NCBI RefSeq assembly: GCF_017498085.1
Contig: NZ_JAGBKM010000001.1
Location: forward strand, 241,021 to 305,020
Direction: 5' to 3'
DNA: 64,000 bases
From: Psychrobacter coccoides
Lineage (GTDB): Bacteria > Pseudomonadota > Gammaproteobacteria > Pseudomonadales > Moraxellaceae
The notes below the pieces were generated by a model. It had not been told where the DNA came from. It ran no database searches and was given only the letters and a program-made list of their open reading frames with translations. Positions 38,532-45,296 of the stretch are shown here, piece after piece. Positions within the stretch are counted from its first letter, which is position 1. The number at the start of each line of letters is the position of its first letter. Position numbers and translations under genes: made by a program.

Positions 38532-40493
38532 ATGGGTTGGTTTGGATATATGCGTCAATCTTCTGCACTTGATATATTAAAAACAGGTCAAAATGTCTTT
38601 TTGACGGGTTCGGCAGGCTCTGGTAAGACTTATACGCTTAACCAATATATTCATTATTTGCGTGCACGCCGTGTACCGGTGGCGGTGACCGCTAGTACTG
38701 GTATCGCTGCGACCCATATGAGTGGTACGACCATCCATAGCTGGTCGGGTATAGGTATCAAGGATGAACTATCAGAGCGTGATTTGGTCAATCTGTCACG
38801 TAAGCAGTTTTTGGCAGACAGAATCAAAGACACTGCAGTATTGATTATCGACGAGATATCTATGCTCCATGCCAAGCAGCTCAACCTAGTCAATCAGGTG
38901 CTCAAGCATATACGAAAAAAAGATGAGGCTTTTGGGGGGATTCAAGTCGTGGTGGCGGGGGATTTTTTTCAGTTGCCACCGATTGGAAGTAAGGGCGAGA
39001 GCAATCGAGAGAAGTTTGCTTTTATGTCAGAAGCGTGGCTCGATGCTGGGTTTCACATTTGTTATTTGTCGGAGCAACACAGGCAAGTCAGCGAGGCGGC
39101 TCAGGGTGGTCTAGATTTGGATGATATTCTCAATCAGATTCGCAGACAAGAAGTCACGTTTGAAGCGATTGCGGCACTGGAAGCCACCTATGATCAAGAT
39201 GTTGATGTCAGCCGCACCCGTCTTTATACCCATAATCTTAATGTCAATAAAATCAATGACAAAGAGCTTGCAAATCTAAATGGCGAGATGATGCGCTTTG
39301 AGGCAACAGCCACAGGCGATAGCAAACTGGTTGAGACATTAAAAAAGACGGTGCGCACCCAAGATGAGCTGATTTTGAAAGTTGGGGCGAAAGTGATGTT
39401 TATCAAAAATAACACGGAGCTTGGCGTCTCTAATGGCACCATGGGCGAGCTCGTTGGTTTTGCAGCGGTCAAGGTTGACGACAATAAAGATAGTGAGGAG
39501 ACTTTAACCGAAAAAGGCACTGATATCGATTTGGATACAGACAGCGCTGCTGATAATGATGAAGAGACAGCTGATCATAAAAAAGAGGCAGCAAAAAAAG
39601 ACAAAGAAAAGTCAAAAAAAGCCATCACACAGAAAATGCCTGTGGTCAGACTCAACTCAGGACGTGAAGTCGTTGCAGAGCCTGAAGAGTGGATTATCGA
39701 AGACGAAACTGGGGACGTGCTGGCAAGTTATCATCAAGTACCGCTTTGTCTGGCATGGGCGATTACCATTCATAAATCTCAAGGCATGACCCTGGACGCC
39801 GCTGAAATCGATTTGTCACGTACCTTTGAGCTGGGACAAGGTTATGTGGCGTTGTCACGACTTAAGTCATTGGCAGGCTTGCAGCTGCTGGGTATGAATG
39901 AGATGAGCCTACAGCTTGACCCGTTGGCCCGTGGTGCTGATAAACGGTTTTTGGTGCTCTCTGAAGAAGCAGACGCCAACTATGCCATGCTTGATGAAAA
40001 AAGCATGTCACAAGCTCATGATAAGTTCGTACTAAAGTCAGGTGGTACACTGAGTCAGTCCGTCATTGAAGCCTATACCAGTCTACAAAAGCGCCGCCGT
40101 GAGCGTCAGCAAGCGCAGCTGGATAAAAAGAGCAAGCTAAGCAATCAAGTGGCTGATAAGTCTGAGAGTACGCTGATGGCGACCAGGCTACTATTAGAAG
40201 AGAGTCTGTCTATCGCTGATATTGCCCAAACACGGGAACTGGCACAATCGACGATTATGCGCCATATCAGTGAGCTGAAGTCACAAGACCCCAGCCTTGC
40301 TTGCGATCACTTGCGCCCTGATGATGATATTATGACCGCAGTTGGCAATGCCTATGTCGCTATTAAAGTCGCCAACAACCCCAATGACTTTAACGACAAT
40401 GGCAGTATCAAGCTGCGTCCTATCTATGAGCATCTTAAACAAGCCTTTGACTATAATACCATTCGTTTGGCATTGATATTTATCACACCCTAG
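38532..40493 (+). CDS. Pif1-like superfamily 1 helicase with C-terminal HTH
   Basis: 653 residues. Walker A is GSAGSGKT (residues 26-33), followed by VTASTGIAATHMSGTTIHSW (motif Ia of the Pif1/RecD2-type helicases), Walker B LIIDEISML, and VVVAGDFFQLPPI (motif III). IHKSQGMTLDAAEIDLSRTF and GQGYVALSRL are motifs V and VI. Between about 310 and 370 there is a highly charged, low-complexity insertion (acidic, then Lys-rich). The end carries a helix-turn-helix (ADIAQTRELAQSTIMRHISE) of the kind found at helicase C-termini. ATG 38550 is an alternative start. The TAG stop is the terminal CTAG of a repeat element that begins there. Confidence 0.88.
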   Translation: MGWFGYMRQSSALDILKTGQNVFLTGSAGSGKTYTLNQYIHYLRARRVPVAVTASTGIAATHMSGTTIHSWSGIGIKDELSERDLVNLSRKQFLADRIKDTAVLIIDEISMLHAKQLNLVNQVLKHIRKKDEAFGGIQVVVAGDFFQLPPIGSKGESNREKFAFMSEAWLDAGFHICYLSEQHRQVSEAAQGGLDLDDILNQIRRQEVTFEAIAALEATYDQDVDVSRTRLYTHNLNVNKINDKELANLNGEMMRFEATATGDSKLVETLKKTVRTQDELILKVGAKVMFIKNNTELGVSNGTMGELVGFAAVKVDDNKDSEETLTEKGTDIDLDTDSAADNDEETADHKKEAAKKDKEKSKKAITQKMPVVRLNSGREVVAEPEEWIIEDETGDVLASYHQVPLCLAWAITIHKSQGMTLDAAEIDLSRTFELGQGYVALSRLKSLAGLQLLGMNEMSLQLDPLARGADKRFLVLSEEADANYAMLDEKSMSQAHDKFVLKSGGTLSQSVIEAYTSLQKRRRERQQAQLDKKSKLSNQVADKSESTLMATRLLLEESLSIADIAQTRELAQSTIMRHISELKSQDPSLACDHLRPDDDIMTAVGNAYVAIKVANNPNDFNDNGSIKLRPIYEHLKQAFDYNTIRLALIFITP

Positions 40494-40665
40494 GGCATGT
40501 CCTCAATTCAATCGAAGGATACCTAAATGGGCTAAAAATGGCTAAATCTTGCCAAACGTCGTTAAATAGCTAGGTAATATCCCGATATTATCTGCGCTAT
40601 TTTCCTTGTTTGACGGCAATTTATCTCATTTTTATCTCCATTTTTAAAATGAGGACAAGCCCTAG
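40490..40665. repeat. CTAG-ended MITE-like repeat, copy A
   Basis: 176 bp from CTAG to CTAG. The left end is CTAGGGCATGTCCTCAATTC, the right end (reverse complement) is CTAGGGCTTGTCCTCATTTT. There is no coding capacity. The first CTAG contains the helicase stop codon. It matches the copy at 50442-50616 in reverse orientation over its whole length. Confidence 0.8.
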
Positions 40666-40734
40666 TATTATTTATAGTGTTCCGCGTCTATTATCTCTTT
40701 ATACCACTTCCAACCTTTATAGCGATATCCTGTT

Positions 40735-41916
40735 ATGCCTGATTTTTCCAGCACCACCTACCATCTCACATCAGACCCCGCAGTAGCATCAGGGTTTCAT
40801 GCAACCAGTGAGCACACACAGCCATTGAGGGTCGCTATTAATGGATTTGGTCGCATAGGACGTAATGTCCTCCGTGCGCTACTTGAGCGCTTTGAGGTGC
40901 TAGGCCGTGCTATACATGTGGTCGCTATCAATGACTTAGCACCAGCAGATATTTTATTGCATTTGTTAAAGTTTGACAGTACTCATGGTCGTCTCAGTCG
41001 GCTAGGGGTCAGTGCAGACATCATAGAGAGCACCATCGATGAATACAGCCAAACGCAATTGTGCTTGACCAAAAAAAACCACACGTATTGTATTCGCATG
41101 CTCTCAGAGCCAGATCCTAAGCAGCTACCATGGCAAACGCTTGGTATTGATGTGGTGTTAGAGTGCACGGGCTACTTTCGGTCTTACGATCAGGCGCACT
41201 TGCATATTGAGGCAGGTGCGCAGCAAGTTATCATCGGTGCAGCCCCTTTTGATGATGTGGACGCCTGTATCGTGATGGGTGTCAACACTGAGCTATTGAC
41301 GTGCGAGTTACCAATCATCTCTAGCGTCTCTTGTACCACGCAAGCCTTGGTGCCCTTGATTGATACACTTGACAAGGCATTTGGTGTGCAGTCGGCTATG
41401 ATGACTGAGATTCATGCAGTGACCGCTGATCAAACGGTGCTCGATCAGGCGCATCGTGATCCAAGACGGGCACGTGCTTCAGGCCATAACATCATTCCTA
41501 CGACATCTAGTAGTATCGCAGCGACTGAGCGGGTATTGCCGACGATGACAGATAAAATCAATGGTCATTCTATACGTGTGCCAACCATAGACGTTGCTGC
41601 TATCGATGTGACCTTTGTATTTGAGACGCCCAATGTCCGAATTGACTCAGTAAAACAAGCACTGCTAACAGCAAGTACGGCGCATTTGCTTGATATTATG
41701 TCTTATACTGAGGAGCCTTTGGTTTCAAGTGACTTTATTCATCAGTCAGAGTCGCTGATCATTGATGGTCAGCAGCTCATGCAGGTAGGCAATCAATACA
41801 AGGTTTTTGCTTGGTATGACAATGAGTGGGGCTATGCCAACAGGCTGCTGGATATGTGTTTGCACCTGGCATCTAGTAAGCAAAAACTGACTGAAAAAGC
41901 CTTAGAAAAAAAATAA
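40735..41916 (+). CDS. Glyceraldehyde-3-phosphate or erythrose-4-phosphate dehydrogenase family protein
   Basis: 393 residues. NAD-binding start VAINGFGRIGRNVLRALLER, then VVAINDLAPADILLHLLKFD. The catalytic Cys lies in SCTTQALVP and the catalytic His in EIHAVTADQ; the usual motif is SCTTN, so Asn is replaced by Gln. The sequences RVPTIDVAAIDVTF and EEPLVSSDFIHQSESLIIDG are closer to erythrose-4-phosphate dehydrogenase (Epd) than to classical GapA, but RASGHNIIPT is GAPDH-like. About 33 residues precede the Rossmann fold with no other start codon in between. It could work in gluconeogenesis or in pyridoxal phosphate synthesis; I cannot decide. Confidence 0.85.
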   Translation: MPDFSSTTYHLTSDPAVASGFHATSEHTQPLRVAINGFGRIGRNVLRALLERFEVLGRAIHVVAINDLAPADILLHLLKFDSTHGRLSRLGVSADIIESTIDEYSQTQLCLTKKNHTYCIRMLSEPDPKQLPWQTLGIDVVLECTGYFRSYDQAHLHIEAGAQQVIIGAAPFDDVDACIVMGVNTELLTCELPIISSVSCTTQALVPLIDTLDKAFGVQSAMMTEIHAVTADQTVLDQAHRDPRRARASGHNIIPTTSSSIAATERVLPTMTDKINGHSIRVPTIDVAAIDVTFVFETPNVRIDSVKQALLTASTAHLLDIMSYTEEPLVSSDFIHQSESLIIDGQQLMQVGNQYKVFAWYDNEWGYANRLLDMCLHLASSKQKLTEKALEKK

Positions 41917-41939
41917 TTTAAATTATTTTAAATATGCGC

Positions 41940-41967
41940 TTGCATTCTCATTCGATATCGCTATAAT
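41940..41967 (+). promoter_or_regulatory. Promoter of tRNA-Ser
   Basis: TTGCAT, 16 nt, TATAAT, with the tRNA starting 12 bp later. Just upstream (41911-41928) is a perfect AT-only palindrome, AAATAATTTAAATTATTT, that could act as an UP element or as part of the preceding gene's 3' end. Confidence 0.7.
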
Positions 41968-41978
41968 GATGCACCTAT

Positions 41979-42069
41979 GGAGACGTGGCAGAGCGGTTGA
42001 ATGCACCGGTCTTGAAAACCGGCAAGGGTTCATAGCCCTTCGTGAGTTCGAATCTCACCGTCTCCGCCA
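41979..42069 (+). tRNA. tRNA-Ser (UGA)
   Basis: 91 nt including encoded CCA. The acceptor stem is GGAGACG with CGTCTCC, and the anticodon loop is CTTGAAA, anticodon UGA. The long variable arm is typical of class II serine tRNAs. Terminator at 42087-42123. Confidence 0.97.
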
Positions 42070-42086
42070 AATTTAAGTTTTAAAAA

Positions 42087-42123
42087 TAAAAACCCCAATC
42101 AATATGCTGATTGGGGTTTTTTT
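42087..42123 (+). terminator. Terminator after tRNA-Ser
   Basis: AAAACCCCAATCA pairs with TGATTGGGGTTTT around a 5-nt loop and is followed by T. Confidence 0.85.
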
Positions 42124-42162
42124 ATGCCTAAAACTTTTATCAGATTCTAATCAGCAGACAAT

Positions 42163-42200
42163 AAAAAAGACCAGCTGCGATTGGGCAGGACTGGTCTTTT
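42163..42200 (-). terminator. Terminator after the ribbon-helix-helix gene
   Basis: On the minus strand AAAAGACCAG pairs with CTGGTCTTTT, followed by TTAT; it is 22 bp past the stop. Confidence 0.7.
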
Positions 42201-42221
42201 AATCGTGAGTCATAGCAGGTT

Positions 42222-42551
42222 TTAATCTTCGTTTTGTAGCTCTGATAGGGGATGAGTGATACTGCTATCATGCGTCTCTACAATCGCTTTATCGATGATA
42301 TGCTGGCTCACACCACTTTTGCGTAAAGTCTCGATAAAGACCTCATCATGCGCTAGGGTATAGTCTTGGTGATCACGGTCAAGCCCTTGACGAATATATA
42401 GGCGTATCAGACCTTGAATGCGTTTAAAACCAAGCTCTGATGAGGTGGTCTCTAATAACTCAATCATCTCCTCAGACAGGCGGATACTAACTGGGCGCGT
42501 GACTTTTTGGGGATGATCAGAAAATTTGTTTTTTATGCGTACAGGTATCAT
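42222..42551 (-). CDS. Ribbon-helix-helix (CopG-like) DNA-binding protein
   Basis: 109 residues. Residues 17-50 (VTRPVSIRLSEEMIELLETT followed by SSELGFKRIQGLIRLYIRQG) show a beta strand and two helices as in ribbon-helix-helix repressors: alternating R-P-V-S-I-R-L, then two amphipathic helices. The C-terminal half is acidic and unrecognised. Such proteins bind DNA as dimers and often control plasmid, toxin-antitoxin or metal genes. No toxin or other partner gene is adjacent: neighbours are tRNA-Ser and tRNA-Asn. Its target is therefore unknown. Confidence 0.75.
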   Translation of the reverse strand: MIPVRIKNKFSDHPQKVTRPVSIRLSEEMIELLETTSSELGFKRIQGLIRLYIRQGLDRDHQDYTLAHDEVFIETLRKSGVSQHIIDKAIVETHDSSITHPLSELQNED

Positions 42552-42766
42552 AGTAAACCATTACTTATATTGAGTAAGAATAAAGAGAATGAATGAAAGC
42601 GCAGGACAGGTAGTTATATGTTGTGATGACATTGATAAGTGCTCAGCAGTACCTGAAATAAGCGTTATAAGCTGCTATCTAAGACTAACTATATCATATA
42701 ACACAATAGAACCGACTAAAAAATAGCAGTCGTAAAAACAATGAGACATAAAAAAACGAGACATAA

Positions 42767-42797
42767 AAAAACCTTCATCAAAATCGATGAAGGTTTT
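42767..42797 (-). terminator. Terminator after tRNA-Asn (first)
   Basis: AAAACCTTCATC and GATGAAGGTTTT around a 7-nt loop, directly beyond the tRNA 3' end on the minus strand. Confidence 0.8.
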
Positions 42798-42803
42798 AGA
42801 ATA

Positions 42804-42879
42804 TGGCTCCCCAACCTGGGCTCGAACCAGGGACACACGGATTAACAGTCCGACGCTCTACCAACTGAGCTATTGGGGA
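42804..42879 (-). tRNA. tRNA-Asn (GUU), copy 1
   Basis: 76 nt with encoded CCA. On the minus strand it begins TCCCCAATAGCTCAGTTGG and the anticodon stem-loop has CTGTTAA, anticodon GUU. It is identical in sequence to the second copy at 43185-43260. Confidence 0.97.
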
Positions 42880-42937
42880 ATAAGTTGTTATAACACCAAG
42901 CAACTTGATCTGAGCTTGTTTGCGTTATGTGGAGCGT

Positions 42938-42966
42938 ATTTTAGCCAAGTAGTGCGAGTCTGTCAA
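42938..42966 (-). promoter_or_regulatory. Promoter of tRNA-Asn copy 1
   Basis: On the minus strand: TTGACA, 17 nt, TAAAAT, then ACGCTCCAC. Same architecture as at 7749 and 43376. Confidence 0.8.
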
Positions 42967-43088
42967 CCATAATACGCAATTAAAAATATATTTTCTTATG
43001 TCGTAGGGTTTCGGGTGTTTGTCGCTGTTTGTGTATATCAAATACAGACAATAAACAGCTTCAACTCTATATAAAGCCTTAGACACAA

Positions 43089-43115
43089 AAAAACCCTCAC
43101 TACAAAAATAAGGGT
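43089..43115 (-). terminator. Weak terminator after tRNA-Asn (second)
   Basis: On the minus strand GACCCTTA-loop-TGAGGGTTTTTTT gives a stem of five to six base pairs with a T run. The rest of the 305-bp spacer between the two tRNA-Asn genes holds the promoter of copy 1. Confidence 0.5.
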
Positions 43116-43184
43116 CTTGGCAAATGCCATAATCAAATCAAAAATGACTTGAAGGGGTACTGCATAAAAAGCAACTACAAAATA

Positions 43185-43260
43185 TGGCTCCCCAACCTGG
43201 GCTCGAACCAGGGACACACGGATTAACAGTCCGACGCTCTACCAACTGAGCTATTGGGGA
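43185..43260 (-). tRNA. tRNA-Asn (GUU), copy 2
   Basis: 76 nt with CCA, identical to copy 1. Each copy has its own promoter and terminator-like hairpin, so the pair is a tandem duplication of the gene but not of the flanking sequence. Confidence 0.97.
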
Positions 43261-43636
43261 ATAGGTTGTGAAGATGAATCATCTCACTACAGCTTAACAT
43301 CACTCTGACTTAATACAAGTATTTGAGTATTGACGCTTGAGGATTGCTCCTACATGTCGTTGCTAAGTGGGGCGTATTCTAGCAAAGATAAAAAATAGGT
43401 CAAGCCTTTTTGTATAATATTTTGATATTAGGGTGGTTATGTCTCTTAGAAGGCGTTTTAGCTAGTGAGTTTACAGCGTTACTTCTCACTACTGATAGGG
43501 TCGATTGACTGGTTTGTTTAAGGTTGTTCGGGCTAAAAAGAGGGTGTCAGTGGCTCATTAAGCGCTGTTAATCCAAGAGCGCTTTAGATACACTGATGTC
43601 TAATATAATTGTACTTTTAAAAACCTAAGGAACATT
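43261..43636. other. Spacer between tRNA-Asn copy 2 and a thioesterase gene
   Basis: 376 bp. It holds the tRNA promoter at 43376-43403 and, near 43600, a TATAAT box that could serve the thioesterase gene. I see no gene in it. Confidence 0.45.
43376..43403 (-). promoter_or_regulatory. Promoter of tRNA-Asn copy 2
   Basis: On the minus strand: TTGACC, 16 nt, TAGAAT, then ACGCCCCAC. The discriminator is nearly the same as in the tRNA-Glu and tRNA-Asn copy 1 promoters. Confidence 0.78.
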
Positions 43637-44149
43637 ATGGCACAGTCCAATACTTCTTCAACTGCAAAAAAAGCGCCGTTAAATCATGAGCTTTATATGT
43701 CGATACTGATGACACCTGATATGGCAAACTTCATCGGTAATGTGCATGGCGGCGATCTACTCAAAATGCTCGACCAGGTGGCTTATGCTTGCGCCAGTCG
43801 TTATAGCGGTAACTATGTAGTGACCTTGTCTGTTGATCAAGTGATGTTCCGTGAGCCTATCTATGTCGGTGAGCTGGTCACTTTTGCTGCCAGTATTAAT
43901 TATGTCGGTAAGACTTCTATGGAAGTAGGGATACGTGTCGAAGCAGAAGATGTGCGTGCACGTACCATTCGTCATACCAACAGTTGCTATTTTACTATGG
44001 TTGCTATCGATGACAATGGCAAACCCACACCCATACCGCCGCTAGACATCAAAACCCCTCTACAGCAGTGCCGTGCTGATGCAGCGCTGGCTCGTAAAAA
44101 TATGCGTATGCAAAGCTCAGATCGTCCCAGTTGTGACATCAACGAGTAA
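43637..44149 (+). CDS. Acyl-CoA thioesterase (YciA/BFIT-type hotdog)
   Basis: 170 residues, a single hotdog domain: PDMANFIGNVHGGDLLKMLD with the helix and the active-site Asn/His/Asp region, AYACASRYSGNYVVTLSVDQ, then IYVGELVTFAASINYVGKTS and MEVGIRVEAED. It hydrolyses acyl-CoA to free acid and CoA; chain length is not predictable here. The C-terminal 40 residues are charged and variable. A good ribosome-binding site (TAAGGAAC) precedes the ATG. Confidence 0.9.
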   Translation: MAQSNTSSTAKKAPLNHELYMSILMTPDMANFIGNVHGGDLLKMLDQVAYACASRYSGNYVVTLSVDQVMFREPIYVGELVTFAASINYVGKTSMEVGIRVEAEDVRARTIRHTNSCYFTMVAIDDNGKPTPIPPLDIKTPLQQCRADAALARKNMRMQSSDRPSCDINE

Positions 44150-44197
44150 GTCGCAGTGCTGCTTTTTATAAGCTTATTTTAGGAAGGAACGCGGAAA

Positions 44198-44232
44198 CAA
44201 AAAAGTCACCTTACTAAGTAAGGTGACTTTTT
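44198..44232. terminator. Bidirectional terminator
   Basis: AAAAAGTCACCTTACT and AGTAAGGTGACTTTTT with almost no loop; it lies between the convergent thioesterase and second dps genes. Confidence 0.85.
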
Positions 44233-44288
44233 GATTCATATCGCATAATAGCGGCTTATGATCTGGCTATTATACGATGACTTCAGAG

Positions 44289-44771
44289 TTATGATTTAGG
44301 AGCGTTAGCGCCGATAAACCAAGCGTCTTTGTCGATAATACGGCTGACTTCAGTAAGTAGGTCGGCGGTATCCTCATCACCAGCGTCGCCAGCGACATCG
44401 ATGCCCTCACGCAATGAAGCAGCGATGGTCTTATAGCGATTGGTCAGCTCACGAACGTGTGAGTCGACCTCGGTGATATCGGTGGGATAAGTCTCTAAAA
44501 TAGAGTCTTCAACGACACGCTTGGAGATACCGTTGGCTTTACCGCCCAATATCACGATACGTTCAGCGACCGTATCATAAGCTTCTGTCAGGCGCTCATA
44601 AGTCTCGTCTAATAACTGATGTACACCAATAAACCCTGTGCCCTGCAAGTTCCAATGACACTGCTTAGAATCCATGCTTAAGTCGATTAAGTTGGCTAAA
44701 TTCGAATTTAGTAGCGCTACCATTTTTTTGGCAGTATTGTCGTTTATACCACTGGCATAGCGTTCTCTCAT
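44289..44771 (-). CDS. dps: Dps-family DNA-protection protein (second copy)
   Basis: 160 residues, closer to E. coli Dps than the first copy: INDNTAKKMVALLNSNLANL, LSMDSKQCHWNLQGTGFIGV with the ferroxidase His, HQLLDETYERLTEAYDTVAE with Asp and Glu, and ILGGKANG. Dps stores iron, consumes peroxide and packs DNA in stress. The short basic N-terminus (MRERYASG) could help DNA binding. TGGAGTAATTT precedes the ATG. A peroxide-responsive promoter cannot be verified by eye. Confidence 0.92.
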   Translation of the reverse strand: MRERYASGINDNTAKKMVALLNSNLANLIDLSMDSKQCHWNLQGTGFIGVHQLLDETYERLTEAYDTVAERIVILGGKANGISKRVVEDSILETYPTDITEVDSHVRELTNRYKTIAASLREGIDVAGDAGDEDTADLLTEVSRIIDKDAWFIGANAPKS

Positions 44772-44984
44772 AAATTACTCCATTATTTTAAATTATTGTA
44801 GAAAGGATCAACAAAGATGAATCATCGGACATATTATTGATTATGCTTATCGTCCCTTGATCAACTCGATATCTATGTTATCAGCTCATCATATGAATGG
44901 AACCCAAAAGTGTTAGGTTTTATTGAGTAGTCATGTAATGGCTTTGTTAAAAAGACCTTGTAAATAAGAACGGCTATAAAACAA

Positions 44985-45153
44985 TATATAGTCAGCTGAA
45001 TGTAAAACTGTTATGGATTTCAATGCGCTACTGGTATAAATTTTACTTGCGTGCTGCGTTCCTTCGATGCTGCGCAACCTATATTTTGAACAGAAAGCAT
45101 CCCAGTAGCGCTATGATATTTTTAGAGTGTATCGACTATAAGCTGACTATATA
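44985..45153. repeat. Repeat element with 13-bp terminal inverted repeats
   Basis: 169 bp. The ends are TATATAGTCAGCT and its exact reverse complement. Inside is a second perfect inverted repeat, GCGCTACTGG (45025-45034) with CCAGTAGCGC (45102-45111). There is no coding capacity. It sits in the 525-bp spacer between dps and uvrB; the remaining spacer shows nothing clear. Confidence 0.7.
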
Positions 45154-45296
45154 AGCCGGCTAGACAAGCGGCTTATTTTAAAGACCAACTACTCTCAAGC
45201 CGCCAGTAGGGCCGCTGTTTTTTGTACTGAATTATGCTTTAAAAAGAAGCGCTTGACCCCATATTGTTATAAACGTTAACAAGAAGAAAGTACAAT

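Noticed and set aside
42222-42551. Toxin-antitoxin system around the ribbon-helix-helix gene
   Set aside because: No small partner gene lies up- or downstream; the neighbours are tRNA genes with their own promoters and terminators.
42787-42972. Open frame across tRNA-Asn copy 1
   Set aside because: It is the translation of the tRNA gene and its promoter on the opposite strand, not a protein gene.
44772-45296. SOS (LexA) box upstream of uvrB
   Set aside because: No CTG-N10-CAG type site with the right context was found, and Moraxellaceae are known for an unusual SOS response without a classical LexA.
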